Shown one piece after another: positions 55,090 to 64,000 of a stretch of 64,000 bases of DNA. Numbering within the stretch: the stretch's first letter is position 1; every line of letters starts with the position of its first letter. The DNA lies in NCBI GenBank assembly GCA_001599355.1, contig BCGQ01000007.1, positions 128,620 through 192,619 on the forward strand, in the 5' to 3' direction. The DNA is from Nakazawaea peltata (lineage: Eukaryota > Ascomycota > Pichiomycetes > Alaninales > Pachysolenaceae). The position numbers and the translations under genes are program-made. The notes beneath the pieces are model-generated. The model was not told where the DNA came from. It searched no databases and saw only the letters and a program-made list of their open reading frames with translations.

Positions 55090-57195
55090 ATGTTGAGAAG
55101 AGCTAAAAAGTACGGCGACGACGTCTTCAGGTCTCAGGATCTCGATTCCGATGACCCCGCCCTCAAAAAACACCGTTCCCCCCTAGATAGACTGCTAAAT
55201 AGCAAGATCTTTGTCTCAACCATGTACATCATCGCCTTCTTCATCGTGTTTGAGTACATAAGACTACGATCTGGTGGGTCCTATGACGATTACACCGCAT
55301 CAGGTGACCACTATGGATATGAAGAAACTTTCCAGGGCTCAGTAGGTGGTGCTCCTGCCCCCAATTCCCCAATATCTGCCCTCGAATCCAAGAATTTCCA
55401 AAGATTCATCTATAAACTGGACCTGATAATGCTCCCAGATGCCCCCTATAAACACGTCCTGCGACATTTAGACACCCGGGCATCTCATTTGATCTACCTT
55501 GATGCGATCCGGCAGAAAATCTTCGAGTCAAAGAAGAAATCCGCTAACACTCCGCCTGAATTTGACTTTTCTTGGACTGATTGGGTAGATTTAGTCGAAG
55601 ATTTGGAACCATTGTTGGTAGAAAAGCCCAATTGTTTCGTCGCAGGTGTATTAGGACAACATGTCAGAACTGAATGGAAAGGTTGTATCGATGTGGATCG
55701 TAAAAATCCTCGTCCGGATGGCCTTCAGTTCTATTTCAATTCCCCTGCTTTAGAACCCGAACCTGAATATCGGTTACTGTTAAGGCTGAAAACCTACCTT
55801 TATGTACTGCTGGAGATCCCTAAAAAGATGGTCTTCCTCGTAGGAGAGCTGCTGTTTGTGGTCCGTACCAAGAATCGCCGTTCAATTGTCGAAAGTGGCA
55901 TCGTCAATAACTTCATCGAGTCGAGAATTTCTCTGCTCAAATCTAAGAATGGAGATACCCCACTGAAATTGACCCCAGATGATATTCGCATGCAACCAAT
56001 CACTCCTAAAGGTATCTTGGAGGGTATATCCGACCTGCTTGGCCACGATATCACCGAGTTTGTCTCCCCTCCAGTCCAATATGCCGACTGTTCAGAACAA
56101 GATTTCGATACTTTGATTCGTAAGATTAAAAAAGTCAAGCTGGCCTCTAAAGCTGCTCGTGAAGGCTACTCACATTTCGCCTCAGCTTACGTGAAAGATA
56201 CTACAGTATCAGGAGATCACTCTTATGTCTCCCCATACGATTGGAGATTCTTCAAAACGACTCTCTCCTCAACTCATCACAGAGCTGCTTTACATCGTGT
56301 CGTTCGTGCCTGGTTGACTCTCACCAATAATTTAGGAATGGTATCTTGGTTAGACGAAGATTACCTGGTAGGCTGGCTGTACAACGGTATGCTGCTGCCT
56401 TGGGATCAGATCTTACGGTTCAAAATGTCCTCGAAACATTTCCAAAAATTGACCACCTACAATTATTCAGTAGTTTTAGATGATCCAAATGATGGACATG
56501 GAGCTTATTTACTTGACATCTCGCCCTTCTTCATGGAAAGGGCACGTACCAATGATCCTTCCAAGTCTCCAGATGCCACCGATGCTCGTTTCATCGACAT
56601 AGAAACCGGTGTCTACCTTGAAGTAAATGGTCTTATGTTAGGAGAATCTACCTTGATGGTGCCTAAAGAATTACTTGAAGAATTCCCTAATGCCAAACGT
56701 GAGGATTTCTTCAACTCCGGAGACGGCAAGTTCTATCACAAAAGTGACTTGTTGCCGATCAAACGTACTTTATTCGAAGGGAAAGTAGCCAACGTCCCTG
56801 GAAACATGTTAAAATTAGTAGCTCATCGTAATAATGACGCCATGAACAACGGAGAGTTCGGTATGTACAAGTACCAGGACCATTTGAGGTTATGGATCTC
56901 CAAAGATAAGTGTAATTATGTGCCGCAAGAGGACATTTCACTCTTCAAATCTGGAGGATCTTCATTCATCGGCCTGTGTCATGATATCGCCATTTGGGAC
57001 GAGTATAACCGGACTAGTCTGATGACACGATACCGTCAAACAGAGAAGCTGGCTCCTGCTCAGCTATACATTGGCGTCCAGGACCAACTCCCACCTGTAT
57101 TTGAGGACTTTTGGTTGAAGGATCGTGTAGAAATGTTGAATAAAAAGTACGGAATAGCCATTGAGGACAAGCAAATCGATAAAGAGAATGTATAG
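55090..57195 (+). CDS. MNN4/LicD-family glycan phosphate-transfer protein (metal site absent)
   Basis: Encodes 701 residues, a type II membrane protein (basic N-terminus, one span at about 42-60). It resembles yeast Mnn4, needed for mannosylphosphate on N-glycans in the Golgi, and LicD-type proteins. Matches: NLGMVSWLD, VGW-x-YNG, PWD, DISPFFMER, DARFIDIETGVYLEVNG and YGIAIEDK-like end. The metal-binding acidic motif after PWD (in Mnn4 PWD-x-DLDVQM) is replaced here by PWDQILRFKM. The reading is confirmed in the DNA (about 56398-56427). So this protein looks catalytically altered, possibly regulatory. It ends 35 bp from the convergent ABC transporter stop. Confidence 0.75.
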   Translation: MLRRAKKYGDDVFRSQDLDSDDPALKKHRSPLDRLLNSKIFVSTMYIIAFFIVFEYIRLRSGGSYDDYTASGDHYGYEETFQGSVGGAPAPNSPISALESKNFQRFIYKLDLIMLPDAPYKHVLRHLDTRASHLIYLDAIRQKIFESKKKSANTPPEFDFSWTDWVDLVEDLEPLLVEKPNCFVAGVLGQHVRTEWKGCIDVDRKNPRPDGLQFYFNSPALEPEPEYRLLLRLKTYLYVLLEIPKKMVFLVGELLFVVRTKNRRSIVESGIVNNFIESRISLLKSKNGDTPLKLTPDDIRMQPITPKGILEGISDLLGHDITEFVSPPVQYADCSEQDFDTLIRKIKKVKLASKAAREGYSHFASAYVKDTTVSGDHSYVSPYDWRFFKTTLSSTHHRAALHRVVRAWLTLTNNLGMVSWLDEDYLVGWLYNGMLLPWDQILRFKMSSKHFQKLTTYNYSVVLDDPNDGHGAYLLDISPFFMERARTNDPSKSPDATDARFIDIETGVYLEVNGLMLGESTLMVPKELLEEFPNAKREDFFNSGDGKFYHKSDLLPIKRTLFEGKVANVPGNMLKLVAHRNNDAMNNGEFGMYKYQDHLRLWISKDKCNYVPQEDISLFKSGGSSFIGLCHDIAIWDEYNRTSLMTRYRQTEKLAPAQLYIGVQDQLPPVFEDFWLKDRVEMLNKKYGIAIEDKQIDKENV

Positions 57196-57230
57196 TAATA
57201 GATTTTAATAGCGAATTCGATTAATAGTAA

Positions 57231-60200
57231 TTATTTAGAGTTAGCTCTCTCTACTAACGAGCTTAAAGAACCACTATTCAGACACATCCGGGCGAATATC
57301 GACTCTTTATTGGCAAGTAAATTACCCGGAGTATCAAGTTCGGCAATCTTACCTTTGTCGAGAACCAAGACTCGGTCATAATCGATAATAGAGTTGAGTC
57401 GATGAGCTATAGTGATGACGGTACTGTTCTTAAAGCTCGAAGCGAGAGTTTCTTGGATCATATAGTCGGTCGAATGGTCTATAGAAGAAGTAGCTTCGTC
57501 AAGAAGCAAAATTTTGGGGGTTCGAAGAAGAGCTCGAGCTAAACAGAGAAGCTGTTTTTGACCTTGAGATAAATTGGATCCATTTTCCAGGACTGGAGTG
57601 TAAATGAGATCATTAGAAATGGGTTCCAATGACTCACTTGTCTCCATTTGGGTTACCTGTACATTACTCTGTAATTTTACATCTTCGACAGAACTATTTC
57701 TACGTAACATATTCAAAAGTCCTACTCTCAGAACAGCCTTTGTCACCAGAGAATCCGAATACTCTTCAAATGGATCCAAATTAGATCTTACGGTTCCTCT
57801 AAATACTGCTGGATCTTGAGGAATTATCGAAAGTGCCCTTCGAAGTTTTTTCAACCCTAACCCCCCAATATCAATTCCATCAATATACAATTTCCCACCT
57901 TCATCTGCTTCTAAGAAACGGAAACAAGCTGATATGATGGTCGATTTCCCGGCTCCAGTTCTTCCTACAACAGCCAATCTCTCACCTGGCAGTATTGAGA
58001 ACGAGACATTCTTGATCACTGCTGGTAAAGAAGGAGAATATCTAAGAGACAAATTATTCACTTCAATTGCTCCATGCTGTGGCCATTTAGGATCCACCAT
58101 GGCATCTGAATCAAGTTCATATGCTGCCTCCTGTTCAAGCTCCAGATATTCCTGTAATCTCTCTACAGAATTCATAGACATTTCTACCGAAACATACGAC
58201 CGGATAAGCCAAACAACATAAGCGTTGAAGGTCATCGCATAGGTCAAAGAAAGACCAGCAAGACCGGCATCTATGGAGTCTACATTTAATAGGATAAACA
58301 GTCCTGCAAGAAGCAAAATGCTTGCCCCCACCAGATCCGTCCTCACAGAAAGCCATCGATTGGTGATCCAAAGATAATAATACAGTTTGTTATTTTGGTC
58401 AAGCTTAAGAAGACATTGCTGTAAATATCTGAGCTCATCTCCAAAGGCCCTTATGGTGATAAGACCATTGATAGTCTCTTGGAACTGCTGATATATAGGA
58501 GACCTGGTAGTGGAATCAAGTCTTTTCAACTCCCTTGACAGAGAAAGGTAAAGCTGAGCCAAATAATAGTAAGCCAGTAGAATAAATATTACGAAAGGTG
58601 TGAACATGGGGGTTACAAAACAGATCATAAGGATTGTGGAACAACAATGAATAAAATACATCACCGTAGTTTCACCGTATCTGATCAATTCTTGGTCAAT
58701 TGACTGCGTATCTTTTGCAAATCTGTTCATGATTCTTCCTTTGGGGGTTACATCGAAGAAACGGGACTTGGATCTGAGGACCTTGGTCAATACTAAGTCA
58801 AACAATTTACTTGAAGCTCCAAGCCCTTTGAGAGAGATGAAGTAAACTCTGAGAGTGGCTATTGAAGCGTATAATACTCCGATAATAAGATAAATAGACA
58901 CGAAATAAAGAGAATTATTCGCACTCATAATAAAATTCGAGACAGGAACAGTCTTATTATCATACTCGGTCCATCTACGTAACCAAAAGGTCTGTGAGAT
59001 GAAGACTATTTGAGTCAGAGCATAAAATATAGCAATACTCAACCAAGTCCATTTTTTACCAACCATTTCAGCATAACTACTATATGTGGAGAATGAAATA
59101 GCCCCCTCCAGCTTATATTCGACGGCAGTAAGTTGTACAGGGGCTACAACATCGCCAACAGACAGTTGTTCCACCCTTTCTCCATCTTCCAGATCCTTCT
59201 CATCAACTTCGAAAGAAGTCTCATCTAGTTTTCCCAGCAGTACAAGCTCAGAAACTGTTCCAACACCCCCAATTTTTCCTGAATCTAAAACCACAACCCA
59301 GTCCAGCTTTGTCATGGTCAAAGATACGTTATGACTAACCAATATACATGTCCTGCCGTCCATTAATGGACCAGTCAAACAGTTCTCATAGATCCAGAGC
59401 GAAGTATGAGAGTCAACAGCACTAAGGCAGTCATCAAGAACAACATATAGGGCATTTGAATAAATGGCCCTAGCAAGACACAACCTTTGACGTTGACCTC
59501 CGGATAATATCACACCACTCTCACCTATATGGGTGTCATCAGATAAAGTCTTGAGATCCTGAGAGAGTCCACATCCATGCAAAACTGCCTCATATCGTTG
59601 AGAGTCATACGGAGAATTATATAAAATGTTATTTTTGATAGAATCATTGATGAGCCATGAAGCTTGTGAACAGTACAGAACCTGTGGGTTTAACAGACGG
59701 ATATCTGGAACTTGTTCACGTGGATAATACCCTGGCAACATGATAGAGCCACTTACCAAGGGCATCTCCCCCAAAAGCAGCATCAATAGAGATGATTTAC
59801 CAGAACCTGTAGGACCTATGATGACATTGAGTTTACCGATCTCAAAATCTATATCTATATCTCTCAATTCGAAAGAATCGGCATCATGAGGATCCCATTT
59901 GAATGACAGTTTAGAAAACCCAATTCTATTCTGATCTTCTCTATTCTGTTCATCCAATCTCTCATATTTACTAGTGTCTTCCGTTTTAAGGAAATTTACA
60001 ACTCTTTCAAGAGATATAAAACTTTGATAGATATCACTGGACCATGAAGCAAGATCTATCAATGGTTGTCTCAACAAATTAAATAAGGTCAATGAAGTGA
60101 ACAGCAACGAGGTTGTTAAGGTTCTCCCCTCGATCATTGTGAAGCAAAAGAAAGCTCCAAATGTGACTAAAGTGGGGGTAATGGCACTGATTAGATTCTG

Positions 60201-61856
60201 TAATGACCAGAACAAAGCTTTAGTTTTATAATTACGTATTTCTAAGTCTCTAGTAGCCATGACATCGCTATAAAAGTAATCCTCCCAGGCGAAGTTCTTG
60301 ATAATTCTAATGTTCTTCAATATTTCATCTAGTTGCGAAATACGGGTGTCTGTCTGATGTAAGATCCTCTTTTGGTACATTCCAATCCTAGAAGCACATC
60401 TATAATTGAGTGGGATCAATACTATAATCACCATCAGACCCACAAGAGCACTCCATCCAAGATTTTTGTAGAGTAAACAGGCCAGAAAGCATACCATGAT
60501 GAAAGATGTAGGTAAGGTACTGACATAACCAACACTGAGACCAATACTGTAAGCATCAGAAGACATCAAATTGATTACATGGCCGGAAGATTTCAAATTG
60601 GTACTGTTAATAGAAAGAATCTTACTGTAGATCTCATTAATGAGAATACTACGTAGCCTGAGATCCATCCGTTTCCCCAAATACAATGTGAATGCACTCA
60701 AAATGGACTCTGCTATCTTCATGAAGAACATAAGAATCAACATGTACCATGCTCCAACCAGTGAATGAGTGGAAGGTTCAGCAACATACTCAAGAAACTG
60801 CTTCAAGAATATACTAGGGACGAACACCAATACAGAACAGATGATTCCACAAACGATTTGGTAGAAGAACAACTTATAGAATGATCTGAAGACAACTCTG
60901 AGGAGTTGTGAAGCACTAGAGATCGGATTCAAGTCTCCTTGTGTCATCTTCAGTACATCTTTCTTGAAATTAAGAACCAGAATCGTCGAGTAATCGTTAT
61001 TCACAAGTCCCCAAAGGTCTAACTCCTGTAAAGGTCTCTGTTTCAGCGACCTGAACAATTCATTAGTCCACGAGAAGGTTAATGTGGAGAATATACTACT
61101 GATCGGCTCAAGACATGGTCTAGAATCAATATTGAGAAGCGTCCTCTTGGCCTCATTCTGAAACCTCATAAGGTATACACAGGCCAAAACTAGGGTCTCC
61201 AAACAGATAGAAATCCAAATATATAAAGGTTCCTGACCTTCTGGCAGATTGAGATCTACGTATAATTTTAGTAAAGTTGGAAATAACTGTAAATGATAGA
61301 GAATAACGGAGTGTTTGAATAGAAGACTGGTTGTTGAGCCAGAGACGAGAGTGTGAGTGAATATTAATCGTAGCACAGCTAAAAAGGCAAGGTATATACA
61401 GAAGATAAGTGGACACCAGCTTGAAATCGGGTCTAATGAATATTCGCCACATGTAATCAGATATCCATAAACTCCCAATTGAATGAATAATATCAATATT
61501 TCAGCCACGATCAACACCCTGTCCCATACTAATACAGGCTCTGTAGTATAACTAGCTCTTTTATTAAAGGCTTCAGTTATCTTGGTGAAATTGAATCGGA
61601 GCAGCTTTGAATGAAATGAGTGCCCATTTTCTGGACCCTGGATCTCATTTGTACCCCCAATTCCCGGCCTCTTCCTCCCGACAACATAAACCACCCACCA
61701 CCAGCACATCCAACAAATAGAACACACCAATAACAGGCCAAAATACACCTTCTCACCCTGGTCATTTCCATTCTTCCAACCTTTTTCAGTCACTCCTTCC
61801 AGCTCCAAACTCATCACCCACAACATAATTCCATCATGTATCATCCAATCCCTCAT
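57231..61856 (-). CDS. ABCC-subfamily ABC transporter (Ybt1/Vmr1/Nft1-type)
   Basis: Encodes 1541 residues, a full-length MRP-type exporter. An N-terminal membrane domain (TMD0) precedes two TMD-NBD halves. NBD1: Walker A GPTGSGKS, signature LSGGQRQR, Walker B YVVLDDCLSAVD (Asp instead of the catalytic Glu, normal for ABCC NBD1). NBD2: Walker A GRTGAGKST, signature LSQGQKQ, Walker B KILLLDEATSS, H-loop AHR. Between the halves there is an acidic linker. Fungal relatives Ybt1, Vmr1, Nft1 and Ycf1 export bile acids, metals or glutathione conjugates into the vacuole. Which one this is cannot be told. The start at 61856 (MRDWMIHDG) is a candidate; in-frame Met residues follow closely. Confidence 0.88.
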   Translation of the reverse strand: MRDWMIHDGIMLWVMSLELEGVTEKGWKNGNDQGEKVYFGLLLVCSICWMCWWWVVYVVGRKRPGIGGTNEIQGPENGHSFHSKLLRFNFTKITEAFNKRASYTTEPVLVWDRVLIVAEILILFIQLGVYGYLITCGEYSLDPISSWCPLIFCIYLAFLAVLRLIFTHTLVSGSTTSLLFKHSVILYHLQLFPTLLKLYVDLNLPEGQEPLYIWISICLETLVLACVYLMRFQNEAKRTLLNIDSRPCLEPISSIFSTLTFSWTNELFRSLKQRPLQELDLWGLVNNDYSTILVLNFKKDVLKMTQGDLNPISSASQLLRVVFRSFYKLFFYQIVCGIICSVLVFVPSIFLKQFLEYVAEPSTHSLVGAWYMLILMFFMKIAESILSAFTLYLGKRMDLRLRSILINEIYSKILSINSTNLKSSGHVINLMSSDAYSIGLSVGYVSTLPTSFIMVCFLACLLYKNLGWSALVGLMVIIVLIPLNYRCASRIGMYQKRILHQTDTRISQLDEILKNIRIIKNFAWEDYFYSDVMATRDLEIRNYKTKALFWSLQNLISAITPTLVTFGAFFCFTMIEGRTLTTSLLFTSLTLFNLLRQPLIDLASWSSDIYQSFISLERVVNFLKTEDTSKYERLDEQNREDQNRIGFSKLSFKWDPHDADSFELRDIDIDFEIGKLNVIIGPTGSGKSSLLMLLLGEMPLVSGSIMLPGYYPREQVPDIRLLNPQVLYCSQASWLINDSIKNNILYNSPYDSQRYEAVLHGCGLSQDLKTLSDDTHIGESGVILSGGQRQRLCLARAIYSNALYVVLDDCLSAVDSHTSLWIYENCLTGPLMDGRTCILVSHNVSLTMTKLDWVVVLDSGKIGGVGTVSELVLLGKLDETSFEVDEKDLEDGERVEQLSVGDVVAPVQLTAVEYKLEGAISFSTYSSYAEMVGKKWTWLSIAIFYALTQIVFISQTFWLRRWTEYDNKTVPVSNFIMSANNSLYFVSIYLIIGVLYASIATLRVYFISLKGLGASSKLFDLVLTKVLRSKSRFFDVTPKGRIMNRFAKDTQSIDQELIRYGETTVMYFIHCCSTILMICFVTPMFTPFVIFILLAYYYLAQLYLSLSRELKRLDSTTRSPIYQQFQETINGLITIRAFGDELRYLQQCLLKLDQNNKLYYYLWITNRWLSVRTDLVGASILLLAGLFILLNVDSIDAGLAGLSLTYAMTFNAYVVWLIRSYVSVEMSMNSVERLQEYLELEQEAAYELDSDAMVDPKWPQHGAIEVNNLSLRYSPSLPAVIKNVSFSILPGERLAVVGRTGAGKSTIISACFRFLEADEGGKLYIDGIDIGGLGLKKLRRALSIIPQDPAVFRGTVRSNLDPFEEYSDSLVTKAVLRVGLLNMLRRNSSVEDVKLQSNVQVTQMETSESLEPISNDLIYTPVLENGSNLSQGQKQLLCLARALLRTPKILLLDEATSSIDHSTDYMIQETLASSFKNSTVITIAHRLNSIIDYDRVLVLDKGKIAELDTPGNLLANKESIFARMCLNSGSLSSLVERANSK

Positions 61857-62571
61857 CCTCCTCTTCTTTCATCAACTTCTCAACTCCCCAACTATCTCCT
61901 CTCATCCCATCTCATCCCCACGTTTAAGAGCATTTTACTAATTCTCGAGGCTCAAAACACAAACACTGCGTCAAAGTAAAAGTACTTGGGGAGAATTTCA
62001 CTAGCGGAGAGATCCGCGGCCGTTTAGATATTAGCTTAATTTAGAGTTGTTTTACTATAAAGAGTATGGATAAAAATGATGTGTAAGGTTCTGATGGTGA
62101 GGTGATAGAGAGTGATCATTTAGTGGTATTTCATGATAGATAACTATGTACCCTGGCTAGTTCGTTTAGTATACTTTATGGTAAGTATTTATTATATTCA
62201 ACCCTCGTAATACCCGCTCGTAATATTACCACTTCGTTTCATTCAGTATTTCATCTCCACTATCTTTAGCCTATCCCCTGGTCATCTGTTCCAGATCACT
62301 CGTAATTATTAAGTCGTGCACGCTCAAAATACAACAAAAAAATACCGTAAGGGTTACCAAGACTTACCTGCATTAACTTGCGTTATCTGCCCCCTCTTGT
62401 TATCTCTTTTCCTAGCCCAAAACGGCTGTAAGCGCAGGATTTTGCGGCGCGCCACACTCCTTATCTAAGCACCGCTTGGATTCCCTGTTTCGGGTGGAAG
62501 AGTATTTATTATCTTGAAAATCACACGGGCATCGCAAGTATTGTAATCATCGCTGGAAAGCTGGTTTTAGC
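61857..62571. promoter_or_regulatory. Divergent promoter ABCC transporter / Zn2Cys6 regulator
   Basis: 715 bp. GTCGTGCAC at 62313-62321 is an exact inverted copy of the promoter nonamer. GTAAGCGCAGG at about 62411 and a TGCGGCGCGCC run at about 62445 are GC-rich candidate sites. No gene seen. Confidence 0.45.
62313..62321. promoter_or_regulatory. GTGCACGAC nonamer (inverted) upstream of Zn2Cys6 gene
   Basis: Exact copy, about 250 nt before the regulator's start. Confidence 0.45.
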
Positions 62572-64000
62572 ATGTTTTCGACTTTCACAAAATATAACTT
62601 AGACAAACCTTTAGAGATCCGTAAGGCATCTATTGATGTGCCACCTTCGGCCAAGACGATGATTCGTGGTGGGTACGGTGTTGTTGGTGAGCCTGGAACA
62701 GATCTCATGGGATCCGACACTGGTGTTGGTGATAACGACCCTCGTGGCAGCTTAAGATCTAGATATGGATGTATCACTTGTCGCAAGAAGAAGAAGAAGT
62801 GTGATGAACAAAGACCCGTTTGTGGACTTTGTCAGCGTCGTAATCACTGCTGTGAATGGAAACCTCCAGGAACTGAGCGTCGCAATAAGAGAAAATTGAA
62901 CGGTTCGGACGAACTGGGGCTTCCTGAATCTCTGGATCAGTTGATGGTATTTGATTCTCTCTTGGATTTAAACGGATCTGCTTATGTGGGAGAATTCTCT
63001 ACTGGGGGTCCGGCCAATAAGAAGCACCTGAATGGGGCCGTCACAGCTCAGATTCATGAGATCACTCTGGATGAAACTGTCGATCTGGTGATTGAAGCTG
63101 AACCTACTCAGATCACTATTTCGTCACTTCCTTCCCCTACAACTGCCGTAGCTACCGAACTGGCACTTCGCTCACTCAAGAGAGTCATCGATCTTCATGG
63201 GTCTGACGTCAATTTGGAGGATGAGTTCAAATTCACCGACCTTTCTGATGAAGATTCTGGAGAAGGTTCTTCCAAGCTGGTTCTGGAAATCCGCACAGAC
63301 TCCCCTTCAGATATTTTCAATTATTACTCTTCCCCTCCTATTATGCTGTCGGTTTCTTCAGGCCTCACGAAAGATCTTGACAAGCAACTGATCCATTACC
63401 TTGACTACTACAAAAATTGTGTGGCCACTACAGTGTCATTAGCTCCGGCTGAATCTAACTACTTTTTGAAATTCTATCTCCCATTGCTGGCCTCTGAGAA
63501 ATGTGTCTTATATAGTATCATCGGATGGGGAGGAACCTTCTTACAAGGTTCCAAAGACACCATTGCATACTCTTGTTACACTCAGAAGTCGATTCAGTTA
63601 TATAAGAAGAAGTTGCTGAGCCAAAAGAAATTGGATAAATCCGATATTCTCGTATTACTCACTACTCTCTCGATCTTATCAGCACTGGAGATCTGCGTGG
63701 GTGATGTCAAACAGTGGTACGTATTCTTTGACGAGTTATACCAAATCATTAAGCAATACGGGCTTAAACAATTGACGAAGGACTTTGCAGGATCCAATGA
63801 ACTTCGTTGGTTGATCTCTTGTTTCTTATACCACGATGTGTTATCGAGTAAATCTGCTTCTCAAGGAACCTGTTTCAAAGCTATTGAATACACCCAACTG
63901 CTTCAACAACTGCCAGAAGAGAACCAAGATCTCATCTACAATGATATTCTTTTGAAATTAACTGAAGAAGACTACGGTGCTGACCCCCTTCAAGGTTGTG
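62572..64000 (+). CDS. Zn2Cys6 transcription factor (partial, runs off right edge)
   Basis: At least 476 codons are in the window without a stop. The binuclear zinc cluster is at residues 67-93: Cys67, Cys70, Cys77, Cys84, Cys87 and Cys93, with CITCRKKKKKCDE and a basic loop. A low-complexity linker follows, then a helical region (about 260-470) with fungal transcription-factor-domain features (SLAPAESNYFLKFYLPLLASEK split as SLAPAESNYFLKFYLPLL), as in Uga3-type regulators. It is divergent from the ABCC transporter, so it could regulate that gene, but this is only inferred from position. The C-terminal end is outside the window. Confidence 0.82.
   Translation, partial: MFSTFTKYNLDKPLEIRKASIDVPPSAKTMIRGGYGVVGEPGTDLMGSDTGVGDNDPRGSLRSRYGCITCRKKKKKCDEQRPVCGLCQRRNHCCEWKPPGTERRNKRKLNGSDELGLPESLDQLMVFDSLLDLNGSAYVGEFSTGGPANKKHLNGAVTAQIHEITLDETVDLVIEAEPTQITISSLPSPTTAVATELALRSLKRVIDLHGSDVNLEDEFKFTDLSDEDSGEGSSKLVLEIRTDSPSDIFNYYSSPPIMLSVSSGLTKDLDKQLIHYLDYYKNCVATTVSLAPAESNYFLKFYLPLLASEKCVLYSIIGWGGTFLQGSKDTIAYSCYTQKSIQLYKKKLLSQKKLDKSDILVLLTTLSILSALEICVGDVKQWYVFFDELYQIIKQYGLKQLTKDFAGSNELRWLISCFLYHDVLSSKSASQGTCFKAIEYTQLLQQLPEENQDLIYNDILLKLTEEDYGADPLQGC

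Overview
This window is nuclear DNA of a budding yeast (Saccharomycotina). Genes are dense and mostly intronless, the few introns are short with GTRAGT donors and TACTAAC branch points, and gene order alternates strands freely. About 31 protein genes and one tRNA gene can be supported, and the last gene runs off the right edge. A complex I subunit (NDUFA2) and eIF3m are present, both absent from Saccharomyces cerevisiae, so the species lies outside the Saccharomycetaceae. The most telling signal is the genetic code. In LYS4, a YPR003C-type SulP gene, SEC26 and a sugar-transporter gene, CTG codons fall where family members carry alanine, while TTG, TTA, CTT and CTC codons fall on conserved leucines. 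This points to a CUG-Ala yeast (Pachysolen/Nakazawaea/Peterozyma group, NCBI table 26). All CTG codons below should be read as Ala; other assignments rest on family resemblance recalled without a database.

Layout. 1-11.2 kb: a Q-rich FAR1-type DNA-binding protein, GON7 (KEOPS), eIF3m, a Ras GTPase with an ATG-only first exon, PHO23 (Rpd3L), a SulP transporter, TAF3 (TFIID) and RET3 (zeta-COP). 11.2-17 kb: an MFS sugar transporter, TRM8, mitochondrial uL10m and an Ivy1-like coiled-coil protein. 17-23 kb: two related CON7-type C2H2 factors separated by 2.6 kb of apparently noncoding DNA. 23-29 kb: ULP1, tRNA-Leu(CAA) with an intron, NDUFA2 with an intron, and IES1 (INO80). 29-41.7 kb: a VTC2/VTC3-type polyphosphate subunit, YME2, asparaginase, RRS1, LYS4 and NHP2. 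41.9-49.4 kb: a large disordered protein of unknown function and SEC26 (beta-COP). 49.8-64 kb: mitochondrial uL5m, a TLC-domain membrane protein, GLE1, a MNN4/LicD-like glycan protein, a vacuolar-type ABCC transporter and a truncated Zn2Cys6 regulator.

Themes. Ribosome and translation genes (eIF3m, TRM8, RRS1, NHP2, uL10m, uL5m) share an RRPE-like TGAAAAATTTT box just upstream, suggesting a growth regulon. A separate nonamer, GTGCACGAC, recurs in at least five intergenic promoters. Many intergenic spaces contain short G-rich or pyrimidine-rich minisatellites. I saw no transposon, LTR, rRNA or CRISPR-like structure.
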